64,000 bases of DNA from R-RK-3 sp963842775 (GTDB taxonomy: Bacteria; Pseudomonadota; Alphaproteobacteria; Rhizobiales; Rhodomicrobiaceae), in assembly GCA_963842775.1 (NCBI GenBank), contig CAWJHQ010000010.1, forward strand, positions 62,001 to 126,000. The letters run 5' to 3'. The position numbers were made by a program, and so were the translations under genes. Positions 43,036 through 53,236 of this stretch are shown piece by piece; position 1 is the stretch's first letter; every line of letters begins with the position of its first letter. The notes under the pieces are model-generated. The model did not search any database, was not told the origin of the DNA, and was given only the letters and a program-made list of their open reading frames with translations.

Positions 43036-43956
43036 ATGCAATTGCGCTATTCTCTATTGAGCGTCTTCACCAAGCGGGCGGATAGCGGCAATCCGCTGGC
43101 GGTCGTGACGGAAACGGACGGGCTCGACACGGAGGCGATGCAGGCCATCGCTCGCAAGCTCGGCCTTTCGGAAACCGTCTTCATCTTCCCGGCCGCATAT
43201 CAGGCGCATACGGCGGCGATCCGGATTTTCACGCCGACGAGCGAACTGCCTTTCGCCGGCCATCCGACGATCGGCGCGGCGATCTGCCTCGCATATCAGC
43301 GCATCTGGCCGAAGATGGACGAAGAATGCGATGCGCTTGCCGTGCTGGAGGCCAAGGGAGGAATTTTGCGCGTGGCCGTCAAGCCTGCCGGAGACGACGT
43401 CGCCTTCGCGGCCTTCGATGTTCCCTCACTGCCGCAGGAAACGGCTGAAACACCGCCGGTTGACCGTCTCGCCGCGGCCCTCGGTCTTGCACCTACCGAG
43501 ATCGGCTTCGAGAATTTCCGGCCCCGCCGCTTCAGCGCGGGGTCTCCCTTCACCTTTGTGCCGGTCGCGGGGCTCGATGCCATGCGGCGCGCCCATGTCG
43601 TGGAGGAGTTCTGGGATGAAGCGTTCGGCGGCGACAATCATCCCGCCGCCTATCTCTATTGCCGCGAGACCGTACAGCACAAGGCCGCCTTCCATGCGCG
43701 CGTCTTTGTGCCCGGCATAGGCGTCGCCGGGGACGAGGACGCCGCCACCGGATCCGCGGCTGCCGCCTTCGCCGCAATCATCAATTTTTTCGATGGTCCT
43801 CCCGAGGGCACCTACAACGCCATGATCGAGCAGGGCGTCGAGATGGGGCGGCCCAGCGAAATCTTCGTCGAATTCGAGGTCCGGGGCCGCAATCTGCGCG
43901 TGGTCCGGATCGGCGGCTATGCGGTGATGGTGGGCGAGCGGACAGCCGAGATTTAG
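43036..43956 (+). CDS. PhzF family isomerase/epimerase-like protein
   Basis: 306 aa. PhzF features are the Glu motif GLSETVFIFP, the substrate-loop ELPFAGHPTIGAAIC and the C-terminal GDEDAATGSAAAAFAAI (a Pro-to-Ala change in the usual DPATGS). It shares the diaminopimelate-epimerase fold, and isomerises or epimerises small carboxylates; the substrate is unknown. The ATG at 43036 follows AAGGA. It stands 79 nt upstream of a PaaI thioesterase gene. A second PhzF gene lies at 51.8-52.8 kb. Confidence 0.9.
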   Translation: MQLRYSLLSVFTKRADSGNPLAVVTETDGLDTEAMQAIARKLGLSETVFIFPAAYQAHTAAIRIFTPTSELPFAGHPTIGAAICLAYQRIWPKMDEECDALAVLEAKGGILRVAVKPAGDDVAFAAFDVPSLPQETAETPPVDRLAAALGLAPTEIGFENFRPRRFSAGSPFTFVPVAGLDAMRRAHVVEEFWDEAFGGDNHPAAYLYCRETVQHKAAFHARVFVPGIGVAGDEDAATGSAAAAFAAIINFFDGPPEGTYNAMIEQGVEMGRPSEIFVEFEVRGRNLRVVRIGGYAVMVGERTAEI

Positions 43957-44040
43957 CCGCGAAGCTGCAGCGGGCGACCAAGACGGCTGCGGTTCCATTT
44001 GGCACAATGCCGGCGGCGACGCCACCGCAGGAGAATGGAA

Positions 44041-44481
44041 GTGCCCGCATTTGAACCGATCGATCCCCACTTTGATGCACGCGTCAGGGAAAGCTTTGCG
44101 CGGCAAAGAGTGATGCAATCGCTCTGCATCGTCATCGAGAGGCTTGCTCCTGGTGAGATCGAACTCGCCATGCCCTATGCGGAAGCCTACACCCAGCAGC
44201 ATGGGTTCATGCACGCCGGCATCATCACGACTGCGCTGGACAGCGCGTGCGGATATGCGGCCTTCTCATTGATGCCGGCCGATGCGGACGTCCTCACCAT
44301 CGAGTTCAAGACCAATCTTCTGGCCCCGGCGAAGGGATCGCGCTTCGCCTTCCGTGCCCGGGTCGTCAAGCCGGGACGCACGATCACCGTTTGCGATGCT
44401 CAGGCGTATGCGCACGGAGACGATGGCGAGAAACTCGTGGCGACTATGACGGGCACCCTGATGGCGCTACAGCCGCGCTAG
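44041..44481 (+). CDS. PaaI family hotdog thioesterase
   Basis: About 146 aa hotdog-fold protein. MQSLCIVIERLAPGEIELAM, QQHGFMHAGIITTALDSACG (HGxxHxG) and a long strand DVLTIEFKTNLLAPAKGSRF are typical of PaaI/YdiI acyl-CoA thioesterases. The start is more likely the GTG at 44041, since AGGAG sits eight bases upstream, than the ATG at 44035 (spacing too short). It converges on the dpp operon. Confidence 0.86.
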   Translation: MPAFEPIDPHFDARVRESFARQRVMQSLCIVIERLAPGEIELAMPYAEAYTQQHGFMHAGIITTALDSACGYAAFSLMPADADVLTIEFKTNLLAPAKGSRFAFRARVVKPGRTITVCDAQAYAHGDDGEKLVATMTGTLMALQPR

Positions 44482-44494
44482 CGAAGCATGTACG

Positions 44495-45460
44495 CTATTC
44501 GCAGGCGTGGCAGGCGACGTCGCGGCCGGCGACCGGGCGCAATTTCGGCTCCTCCACGATACAGCGGTCGAATGCCAGCGGGCAGCGCGGATTGAATGTG
44601 CAGCCGGGGGGCGGATCGAGCGGGGAGGGGAGTTCGCCCCGCAGCACGATGCGCTCCTTGCGCCGCGTCGGATCGGCAACCGGCGTCGCGGACAAGAGCG
44701 CGCGCGTATAAGGATGCTGCGGGTCCTCGAAGATCGTCGCGCCGGGGCCTTGCTCCACCGGACGGCCCAGATACATCACCATCACCTCATCGGCGAGATG
44801 GCGCACGATGGAGAGATCGTGGCTGATGAACAGATAGGCCAGGTCGAGCGTGTCCTGCAGGTCGGTCAGCAGATTGAGGATCTGCGCCTGGATCGATACG
44901 TCGAGGGCCGAGACCGGCTCGTCGAGAACGAGGATGGCGGGATCGAGCATCAACGCGCGGGCGATCGCGATGCGCTGGCGCTGGCCGCCGGAGAACATAT
45001 GCGGATAGCGGTGGAAATGCTCCGGCAGCAGGCCGACGGCGGCCATCATCGCCTCGGCCTTCTCCCGGCGCTCGGACCTCGAAAGCGTGGTGTTAACGAG
45101 CAGCGGTTCTTCGAGCGCGGCCCCGATTTTCTGGCGCGGATTGAGCGATCCATAAGGGTTCTGGAACACGATCTGCACGCTGCGGCGCAATGATTTGCGG
45201 GTCTCGCGCGATGCGCCGGCAATCTCCTTGCCGAGGATGTTCAGGCTGCCAGCGGTCGGCTCCTCGATCATCGTAACCAGGCGGGCGAGCGTCGATTTTC
45301 CGCTGCCGGACTCGCCGACGACAGCCAGCGTCCGGCCGCGCCGCAGCGCAAAGCTGGCGCCATCGACGGCCTTCAACACCGCATCGCTCCGAAACACGCC
45401 TCGCCGGACCGGATAGTGCCGGGTGAGATCGCGAGCGAGGAGAACGACTTCGCCGGTCAT
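44495..45460 (-). CDS. Oligopeptide/dipeptide ABC transporter ATP-binding protein, DppF-like
   Basis: 321 aa. Walker A GESGSGKST, Q-loop FQNPYGSLNPRQKIG, signature FSGGQRQRIAIARAL, Walker B ILVLDEPVSALD. The C-terminal oligopeptide motif has four cysteines typical of DppF/OppF (FNPRCPLAFDRCIVEEP; HACE). With DppD it powers peptide uptake. Its start overlaps the stop of dppD by four bases (ATGA). Terminal gene of the dpp operon. Confidence 0.94.
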   Translation of the reverse strand: MTGEVVLLARDLTRHYPVRRGVFRSDAVLKAVDGASFALRRGRTLAVVGESGSGKSTLARLVTMIEEPTAGSLNILGKEIAGASRETRKSLRRSVQIVFQNPYGSLNPRQKIGAALEEPLLVNTTLSRSERREKAEAMMAAVGLLPEHFHRYPHMFSGGQRQRIAIARALMLDPAILVLDEPVSALDVSIQAQILNLLTDLQDTLDLAYLFISHDLSIVRHLADEVMVMYLGRPVEQGPGATIFEDPQHPYTRALLSATPVADPTRRKERIVLRGELPSPLDPPPGCTFNPRCPLAFDRCIVEEPKLRPVAGRDVACHACE

Positions 45461-46455
45461 GCCACGGCCTCGAATGCGGGATGACCCTGCGGCACGCCCC
45501 CAACGAGCGGATAGTGGCACAGCGCCTCGCCCTCGGCCTTGCTCGCCTTCGGCGGTTGAACGGTGACGCAGCGTTCAGTGGCATAGCGGCAGCGCGGCGA
45601 AAACAGGCAACCTTGCGGGCGGTCGAAAAAGCCGGGCACCACACCGGGAATCGCCGGCAGGTCGCCCGGCTCGGCGCGTTCGGGAAGCGCCGCGAGCAGG
45701 GCGGATGTATAAGGATGATGCGGGTCGGTGAAGAGGTCGAGCACCGGCTGCTCCTCCACCTTCTGCCCGGCATAATGAACCGACACGCGCTGCGCCGTTT
45801 CGGCGACCACGCCCATGTCGTGGGTCACCAGGATCATCGCCATGCCGGTTTCCTGCCGAAGCCTCAGCAAGAGGTCGAGGATCTGCGCCTGGATGGTGAC
45901 GTCGAGCGCGGTGGTCGGTTCGTCGGCGATCAGCAGCTTGGGATTGCAGGCGATCGCCATGGCGATCATGACGCGCTGGTTCATGCCGCCGGACATCTGG
46001 TGCGGATAGGCGCCGAGCCGTGTTTCGGCCGAGGAAATGCCGACATGGTGAAGCAGTTCCAGCGCACGGCTGCGGCGCGCCGAGCGGCTCAGCCTCGTGT
46101 GGATCTTGAGCACTTCGGTGAGCTGGAAGCCGATCGTAAAGCACGGATTGAGGCTCGACATCGGATCCTGGAAGATCATCGAGATTTTCGCGCCCATCAG
46201 GGCCCGGCGCTGGCGCGAGGTGAGCGTCAGAAGGTCGATCCCGTCGAAGCGGAGCCGGTCGGCGGTGACGCGGGCGGCAGGCGGCAACAGGCCCATGACG
46301 GCGAGCATGCTGACCGATTTTCCCGAGCCGGACTCGCCCACGATCGCGAGAACCTCACGAGGATCGACGGAGAGCGAAACGCGATCGACTGCCCGGAAGG
46401 CGCCCGCCGCCGTGGCGAAATCGACCGTCAGATTCTCGATCTCCAGCAGCGCCAA
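45457..46455 (-). CDS. Oligopeptide/dipeptide ABC transporter ATP-binding protein, DppD-like
   Basis: 332 aa. Walker A GESGSGKSV, Q-loop IFQDPMSSLNPCFTIG, signature MSGGMNQRVMIAMAI, Walker B LLIADEPTTALD. The C-terminal oligopeptide-type cysteine motif (FSPRCRYATERC) is conserved. The signature reads SGGMNQ, which is the normal DppD/OppD form. The start is a TTG at 46455, two nt after the stop of dppC, with AGAGGG upstream. Confidence 0.94.
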   Translation of the reverse strand: MALLEIENLTVDFATAAGAFRAVDRVSLSVDPREVLAIVGESGSGKSVSMLAVMGLLPPAARVTADRLRFDGIDLLTLTSRQRRALMGAKISMIFQDPMSSLNPCFTIGFQLTEVLKIHTRLSRSARRSRALELLHHVGISSAETRLGAYPHQMSGGMNQRVMIAMAIACNPKLLIADEPTTALDVTIQAQILDLLLRLRQETGMAMILVTHDMGVVAETAQRVSVHYAGQKVEEQPVLDLFTDPHHPYTSALLAALPERAEPGDLPAIPGVVPGFFDRPQGCLFSPRCRYATERCVTVQPPKASKAEGEALCHYPLVGGVPQGHPAFEAVA

Positions 46456-46457
46456 TC

Positions 46458-47372
46458 CTATGCCCTCTTCAACTTGGGATCGAGGGCGTCGCGCAGGCCG
46501 TCGCCGATCAGATTGATCGCCAGCACGACGATGAGGATGGCGAGGCCCGGCATCGTCACCACCCACCAGGCGCGCAGGATGAATTCGCGCGCTTCGGCGA
46601 GCATGGTGCCCCATTCAGGCGTCGGCGGCTGGGCGCCCATGCCGAGAAAGCCGAGCGAGGCGGCGTCGAGAATGGCGTTGGAGAAGGACAGTGCTGCCTG
46701 CACGATCAGCGGCGCGAGGCAATTGGGCAGGATGGTCACACCCATCAGCCGCCAGGGGCCGACGCCGGCGACCCGGGCGGCGATGACATAATCCTTGTGT
46801 TTTTCGCCGAGCACCGCCGCCCGCGTCAGGCGCACATAATGCGGCTGCTGGACGATGGCGATGGCGATCATCGCGTTGGTGAGGCTCGGCCCGAGAATGG
46901 CGACGAGCGCCAGGGCAAGCAGCAGATTCGGGAATGCGAGGATGATGTCCATCACCCGGACGATCAGCGTGTCCACCAGCCCGCCGACGAACCCGGCAAC
47001 CAGGCCGAGCGCGACGCCGACGATCATCGCGCCGGACACCACGATGCAGCCGACGAAGAGCGAGTAGCGCGCGCCGTGGATCAGCCGCGAGAGCATATCG
47101 CGGCCGACGGCATCGGTGCCGAGCAGGAAGCGCCAGTCGCCGCCGGTCTGCCAGACGGGCGGCGTGAGGAGGGCGTCGCGATATTGCGTCGCCGGCCCAT
47201 GCGGCGCGATGAGATCGGCGAAGATGGCGAGAAGGCAGACGAACACGAACACCCACAGGCCGATCACCGCGCCGCGATTTTCGCGGAAATAGAACCAGAA
47301 CTCGCTGAGCGAGGCGCGCATGCCGGTCGCGCGGCGATCGATGACGAGAGTTTCCAGGATGGCGTCGCTCAT
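46458..47372 (-). CDS. Oligopeptide/dipeptide ABC transporter permease, DppC-like
   Basis: 304 aa. The N-terminal cytoplasmic region (EFWFYFRENRGAVIGLWVF) leads into six membrane segments with the EAA-type loop RVAGVGPWRLMGVTILPNCL. It is the second permease in the dpp complex. It starts 10 nt past the dppB stop and ends next to dppD. Confidence 0.93.
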   Translation of the reverse strand: MSDAILETLVIDRRATGMRASLSEFWFYFRENRGAVIGLWVFVFVCLLAIFADLIAPHGPATQYRDALLTPPVWQTGGDWRFLLGTDAVGRDMLSRLIHGARYSLFVGCIVVSGAMIVGVALGLVAGFVGGLVDTLIVRVMDIILAFPNLLLALALVAILGPSLTNAMIAIAIVQQPHYVRLTRAAVLGEKHKDYVIAARVAGVGPWRLMGVTILPNCLAPLIVQAALSFSNAILDAASLGFLGMGAQPPTPEWGTMLAEAREFILRAWWVVTMPGLAILIVVLAINLIGDGLRDALDPKLKRA

Positions 47373-47382
47373 GACCGCTATA

Positions 47383-48394
47383 TCACCTGTGCCGGATGCG
47401 CGGGTTGATCAGGCCGTAAAGCAGATCGACAGCCAGATTGACCATCATGACGGTCACGGCAATCAGCAGAAGCCCGCCCTGCACGGAAGGGTAGTCGCGC
47501 CGGAAGATACGAATCGACCATCCATTTGCCGATGCCGGGCCAGGAGAAGATCGTCTCGGTCAGGATGGCGCCGGTGATCAGCACGCCGGTCTGCAGGCCG
47601 ATGGTGGTCACCACCGGGATCAGCGCGTTGCGCAGCGCGTGAACGCCGATGACGCGCGCATTCGACATGCCCTTGGCGCGCGCGGTGCGGACATAGTCCT
47701 CGCCCAGCACCTCCAGCATGGCCGACCGCGTCTGCCGCGCGATCACCGCGAGCGGAATGGTGCCGAGCACGATCGTCGGCAGGATCAGATGCGAGACAGC
47801 GGAAGCAGAACGCGCCTTTCTCGCCCGGAAAGCAGGCTGTCGATCAGCATCAGGCCGGTGACGGAGGGGAAATAGTAAAGCAGCGAAATGCGCCCCGATA
47901 CCGGCGTCCAGCCGAGCATGCCGGAAAACAGGATGATCAGCAGCAGGCCCCACCAGAAGATCGGCATGGAATAGCCGACCAGCGCGGTGCCCATCAGCGT
48001 CTGGTCGATCCAGGTGCCGCGCCGCGCCGCCGCGATGATGCCCGCCGGGATGCCGAGGACGATGCCGAACAGCATGGCGATGAATGTCAGCTCGAAGGTC
48101 GCCGGAAACAGCGTCAGGAATTCCTCGAGTGACCGGGCGTTTGGTGACGATCGAGTGGCCGAGATCGCCGGAGACGGCTGAGCTCAGAAAGTCGAAATAT
48201 TGGACGTAGAGAGGCCGGTCATAGCCGAGCTGGTGCATGAGCTCCGCGTAGCGCTCGGGCGTCGTGCCGCGCTCGCCGGCCATCAGCAGCACGGGATCGC
48301 CCGGCAGCATGCGGATGAAAATGAATGCGGCGATGGTGATGCCGATGAAGGTGGGTATAAGGAGCCCGATGCGTCGGAGGATGAAAGCCAGCAT
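47383..48394 (-). CDS. Oligopeptide/dipeptide ABC transporter permease, DppB-like (three frameshifts)
   Basis: About 337 aa. The first part is clear (MLAFILRRIGLLIPTFIGIT; LGYDRPLYVQYFDFLSSAV), then the middle continues in another frame (LFGIVLGIPAGIIAAARRGT; GTALVGYSMPIFWWGLLLII), then back (AVIARQTRSAMLEVLGEDYV; LTETIFSWPGIGKWMVDS), and finally the end in another frame (RDYPSVQGGLLLIAVTVMMV; LLYGLINPRIRH) to a stop at 47383. Three single-base slips near 48,120, 47,810 and 47,525 explain this. The reconstructed protein is a complete DppB. Confidence 0.85.
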
Positions 48395-48491
48395 GATGGT
48401 CTGGTTGATTGCCTCGGGCTGTGAACGGAGCGTCGCCTGATGCTCTGGGAGGGCGAGCCCGCAGCACCTCGCGAGGAGATGCTGCGGATCA

Positions 48492-50096
48492 AACTACTCC
48501 GCCAGATCGACGCCGTAGAAGATGATGGCCGCCGAACGGGTCGATCTTGAAGTTCTTCACCGACTTCGCTAGCGGCTGGAAGCGCACCGAATGCGCGATG
48601 GTGGCCCAGGGCGCCTGCTCCTTGAAGATGACCTGCGCCTGTTCATAGAGCTTGGTGCGCTCGGCCTTGTCGGAGACGATCTTGGCCTTCTGGATCAGAT
48701 CGTCGAACGGCTTGTAGCACCACTGCGCGACATTGTTGCTGGTGCCAACGCCGTCGCAGCCGAGCAGAACGGCAAGGAAGTTGTCCGGATCGCCATTGTC
48801 GCCGGTCCAACCGAGCAGCACTGCACCGTCGTGGTCCTTGTTCTTCGAGAGTTTGAGATATTCGCCCCATTCATAGGAGACGATCTCGACGGTGACGCCG
48901 ACCTTGGCGAAGTCGGCCTGGATCAGTTCGGCCATGCGGCGGGCGTTCGGGTTGTAGGGACGCTGCACCGGCATCGCCCAAACCTTCATCTTCAGATCCT
49001 TGACGCCGGCCTCGGCGAGCAGCTTCTTGGCCGCTTCGGGATCGTATTTGTCGTCGACGGTCGCGTCATTATACGACCAGATGGTCGGCGGGATCGGGTT
49101 CTTGGCGATCTTGCCGGCGCCCTGATAGACGGCGGCGAGGATGGCTTCCTTGTTGATCGCCATGTTCAGCGCCTTGCGCACCTTCACATTGTCGAACGGC
49201 GCCTGCGTGGTGTTATAGGCGAAATAGCCGACATTCAGGCCTTCCTGTTCCAGGACTTGCAGCTTGGGATCGGCCTTCATCGTGGGCAGGTCGGCCGGAT
49301 TGGGATAGGCCATGACCTGGCATTCGCCCGCCTTTAGCTTCTGGTAGCGGACGGACGCGTCGGGCGTAATGGCGAAGATCAGATTGTCGATCGGCGCCTT
49401 GCCTTCCCAGTAATTCGGCATTGGCGGCGAAGCGGACGACGGCGTCCTTCTGATAGCCGACGAACTGGAACGGCCCGGTGCCGACCGGGACCTGATTGAG
49501 CTGCTCCATCTTGCCTTCGGCCTTCAGCTTTTCGGCAAATTCCGCCGAGAGGATCGAAGCGAAGCCCATGCCGAGATTGGCGAGCATCGGCGCTTGCGGC
49601 TGCGTCAGCACGATTTTGACCGTGTAGTCGTCAACCTTCTCGACGTTCTTGAGGAATTCCGGCAGCGACATGGAATCGAAATAGTCCCAGGTCGTGCCCG
49701 GTGCATAGGAATACCAGGGATTGGCCTTGTCTTTCTGCCGCATCGAGGCTGAAGACGACATCGTCGGCATTGAAGTCGCGCGTCGGCTTGAAGACCTTCG
49801 ACGGTGTGGAACTTCACGCCCTTGCGCAGCTTGAAGGTGTAGTTCCTTGCCATCGCTCGAAATGTCCCAGCTCTCCGCTAGGCCAGGGACGATATTGGTC
49901 GTGCCGCGCTCGAATTCGACGAGTTGGCTGAACACCGATCGCGCGGACTGACGTCGAATGTCGTGCCGGTGGTGTAGAGCGCCGGATCGAACCCTTCGGG
50001 CGACCCTTCCGAACAGAACACCAGCGTCTTTGCCTGCGCCGTCGTGGCAATCGTCATGGCCGCCAGCAGCGGCAGCATAAATTTGATCCGCATCAT
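48492..50096 (-). CDS. Peptide ABC transporter substrate-binding protein, DppA-like (several frameshifts)
   Basis: About 533 aa. A signal peptide (FMLPLLAAMTIATTAQA/KTLVFCSEG) leads into the family 5 binding domain (FSQLVEFERGTTNIVPGLAE, TFKLRKGVKFHT, VGTGPFQFVGYQKDAVVRF, MPNYWEGKAPIDNLIFAI, and QAPFDNVKVRKALNMAINKE), all conserved pieces of periplasmic peptide-binding proteins. At least five slips lie near 49,955, 49,850, 49,795, 49,745, 49,430 and 48,520, where each time the homologous sequence continues in another frame. The true end is DPFGG then FYGVDLAE with a stop at 48492. This is the densest slip cluster in the window. Confidence 0.85.
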
Positions 50097-50332
50097 TCAG
50101 CACTCTCCCGGAAATCCAGCTTAGGACCCCGCCGTTACAGCGAGCGATCGACGCTAGTTAAGCACCAATTGCAATGGATTGAAATTGCCGTGGCGGGCGA
50201 ATAATGCGCCAATTTACGGGTTTATGCTCAGCGGGCGGGCAATCGCACATTCCGGCAGTGATGCGATTTTCCAGAATATGTTTTCGGCAGGAGTTTGCGG
50301 GAGTGGGCGGGATCTAATTGCCGGAACTGAGT

Positions 50333-51732
50333 TTATTCCCCGGGCCATACAGGTGCATGCGTGCCGGGCGGCATGGACGGTCGGGTCCAGCGCGGAGGCG
50401 TTTGCGAGAACCGCGCGGCGTGGGGCATCGCTTCGAGCCGTCCGAAGCCGGACGGATAGGTCTCGGCGAGCGCCTTGAAGTCCGGACGCGGCGCCGAGAG
50501 GTCCGGCGCCCTGCGCCCCAGGCTGCGAAGCCAACGAGCCGTCTGGGCGAGCGACACGCGGACATGCCAGCTTCCGCCTTCGCTGCTTTGCCGCAGCAGG
50601 GCCGCCGCCGCGCCGAAAGCCATCAGGAATCCGGATGCATAATCGAGGATCTGCATCGGGAGCGCTTTGGGAGCCTTCGCGCCGAAAGCTTCGGCTTCTG
50701 CCAGATTGAAACCCGTCGCCGTTTGGACCAGCGAGTTGAAGCCCCGCCGGTTGGCCCAGGGGCCCGCATGGCCATAGGCGCTCAGCGATAGTAAACGGCG
50801 CCAGGCTTCATGCGCGCCACCTCCTCGGGGCCGAAGCCGAGTGCCTGAAGTCCGCCGGGACGGTAGCCCTGCACGAAGACATGCGCGCCTTCGATGAGCC
50901 GCCGCAATTGCGCCTTGCCAGCATCGGTGTGCAGGTCGATATGCGCCGAAAGCTTGCCCCGGCTGGTATCGGCGATGGATTCAATATTCGGCAGATTGGG
51001 CGAATTCACCAGCATCACATCCGCGCCATAGGCGGCGAGCGTCCTCCCGGCGATCGGCCCGGCCAGGATGCGAGTGAGGTCGAGCACGCGGATGCCCTCC
51101 AGAGGCGGGCCATCCGGCGAGAGCATCGGCCAGGCGATGGGCGGCGTTTCGCCGATTTTCTCGATGCTCATCAAGGGTAGCCCGGCGACTGCGATCCCCT
51201 GCGGATGCGCGTCCCAATCCGCGAAGGATCTGACAGCCGCGACCACCATCCCCGCTTCCGCTGCGGCGTCCTCGAAGCCCTCGGCGCTCCATCCGCGAAG
51301 GGCCCGCTCGACGTCGGCTCGTTCCACACCCTCGGCGGATTGAAAACCGAGCAATCGCAGTGCGCCGTCGCGGTGATGCGCGAAATTGGCATGGATGCGG
51401 ACCCATCCCGGCGTCTCATCGCCGCCGCACCGATACAGGCCGGAAAATTTGTCCCATATTTCCGGCACGCGCCCGTCGAGCGAGAAATAGCCGGTGCATT
51501 CGAGCGCCGCGTCCCGCATGTCGACGCTGACCTCCTGGCGCTTGTCTGACCTCCGATGCCAGATCTCCGCGGCGGCCAGGGCAGCGGCGGCGATGCTGGC
51601 TTGCGCCGCGGCGCCGACCGCGAAGGATGAGGGCAATCCGGTTTCGCGCGCCGTCAGCGTCAGGTGAGAGAGCGAGGCGTCCGGCAGGCCGAATTGTCCC
51701 CAAAGTGCCTTGAGGGCTTCCGAGGCAGTCAT
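50333..51732 (-). CDS. CoA-transferase family III (CaiB/BaiF) protein (frameshifted)
   Basis: About 466 aa. The N-terminal part (LPSSFAVGAAAQASIAAAAL) leads to GIRVLDLTRILAGPIAGRTL, the family hallmark, and YGADVMLVNSPNLPN. Near 50,784 the frame ends after PGAVYYR; the next segment (LSAYGHAGPWANRRGFNSLV; YASGFLMAFGAAAALLRQSS) continues in another frame to 50333. It moves CoA between carboxylates. It lies just upstream of dppA and about 70 nt downstream of the second phzF gene. The start may be the ATG at 51732 or another at 51774; neither has a clear site. Confidence 0.82.
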
Positions 51733-51846
51733 GTCGTCTGGATGAGTTCGAGTCATAGCTCGCGGCCGCGCCATGGTGATTTTGAGCGAAAGAATAGCAT
51801 GGGCATCACTGTGCCCAGTGCCGGCGGCGGGACATCACGAAGCCCT

Positions 51847-52757
51847 TTAGCGGTCTAACCAGGCCGAGCCCACCTCGATCTCGCCCGTAGCGGTATACGC
51901 GGTCGCGCCGCCCACGCTGATCGACGTCACCTTGCCGCCGGCCTTTCGCGCGGAGGCATGGATTTCACTGCGCCGGCCCATCGCTGCACCCTGGACCACC
52001 GAGAGGCTGAGCGCGCCGCTCGAACCGTCGGCTCGGCTCATCGCGACACCGACCAGGGCCGCGCAGGCGCTGCCTGTCGCCGGGTCCTCTTCGATGCCCT
52101 TGGCCGGCGCGCACATTCGCGCATAAAGCCCGGCCCCATCCCGCAATTCGCCGGAGAAGAAGAACACGTTGGACGACCAAGCCTGCCCGAGATGCATCGT
52201 CCAGGCGGTCCTGTCGATGACGGCGCGATCCACCGCCTCGCTGCTGGCGAGCTGGACGAAGCAGAAAGGCAATCCGGCGCTGGCGAAGAATGCCTCGACC
52301 ACGTCATCGGGCTGTAAGGAGAGAACGGCTGCGATGTCCTCGATTGCTTGGAGCGAAGTCCGGTTGCTCGACCCCGCGCGTCAGCGTCAGCTCGCCCCAC
52401 CAGCCTTCGGCGCGCCGCTCCACGCTCGACGGCGACCGGGCCGACGCCCTCCTCCAGAGTTAGCGAGAACGTATCGCCTGGACCGCAATGGCCGCCCATG
52501 GCGAGGACGCAGGCGGTCCCGATCGTCGGATGGCCGGCAAAGGGCAGCTCCGCATTGGGTGTGAAAATCCGGACTCGGCAAGTGTGAGCCGGGTCGGCGG
52601 GAGGCAGAACGAAGGCCGTTTCGGCAAAATTGAACTCCCGCGCGATCTTCTGCATGCCCTCCGGGCTGATGCCGCTCGCCTCGGGCAAGACCGCAAGCTG
52701 ATTGCCCGCGAACTGCGCAGGGCTGAACACGTCAACGATGTAAAATTTGTATTTCAT
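51847..52757 (-). CDS. PhzF family isomerase/epimerase-like protein, second copy (frameshifted)
   Basis: About 303 aa. The start KYKFYIVDVFSPAQFAGNQL, FNFAETAFVLPPADP, ELPFAGHPTIGTACVLA and the C-terminal EEDPATGSACAALVGVAM mark a PhzF family member with an intact DPATGS motif. Two slips lie in the middle near 52,300-52,440. It is in a same-strand run with RidA and an aminotransferase, so it may epimerise or isomerise an intermediate of amino acid catabolism. The ATG at 52757 is weakly supported. Confidence 0.86.
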
Positions 52758-52776
52758 TCCGGATAAGCTCTCTCGA

Positions 52777-53157
52777 TCAGCTTTTCACGATGAGATCGAT
52801 CTCGATTGCGGCGCCCATCGGCAGAGCCGCGACGGCGACGGTGGTTCGGGCGGGAAAAGGCGGTGGCATATGCCTGGCGTAAATGCCGTTCATCGCCGCA
52901 AAATCATCCATGCTGGTCAGATAGACATTGGCCCTTACGACGTCGGCGAAACTCTTGCCGGCCGCCTCGAGCACGGCGCTCAAATTCATGAATACCTGTT
53001 CGGCCTGCGGCTCGATCCCGCCTTCGACGAGTTCGCCCGTTGCGGGGTCCTGGCCAATCTGCCCGCTCAGGAAAATGAACCCGTCAGAGCGGATCGCCTG
53101 CGAAAACGGGCCGGCAGGCGGGGCGAGCTTGTCCGAGTTGATAGGTTGCTTTGTCAT
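52777..53157 (-). CDS. RidA family reactive-intermediate deaminase
   Basis: 126 aa. APPAGPFSQAIRSDGFIFLS, GQIGQDPATGELVEGGIEPQ, VVRANVYLTSMDDFAAMNGIY, the catalytic Arg region FPARTTVAVAALPMGA and the terminal IEIDLIV are the full RidA signature. RidA enzymes hydrolyse reactive enamine/imine intermediates of PLP enzymes. Its placement directly after an aminotransferase gene fits that role. GGAGA precedes the ATG at 53157. The next gene, phzF, starts 19 nt beyond the stop. Confidence 0.95.
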   Translation of the reverse strand: MTKQPINSDKLAPPAGPFSQAIRSDGFIFLSGQIGQDPATGELVEGGIEPQAEQVFMNLSAVLEAAGKSFADVVRANVYLTSMDDFAAMNGIYARHMPPPFPARTTVAVAALPMGAAIEIDLIVKS

Positions 53158-53236
53158 TGAGCGGTCTCCCAGCCAAGCAAGATCCATTGAAACCGCGTAA
53201 GCACACGCGCATTAGCTTTCTTAGGCAATCCGATTG

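Noticed and set aside
47383..50096. Decayed (pseudogene) dppA-dppB
   Set aside because: There are many frame breaks, but all conserved segments are complete, with no in-frame stops inside them and downstream genes dppC, dppD and dppF intact; sequencing error is more likely.
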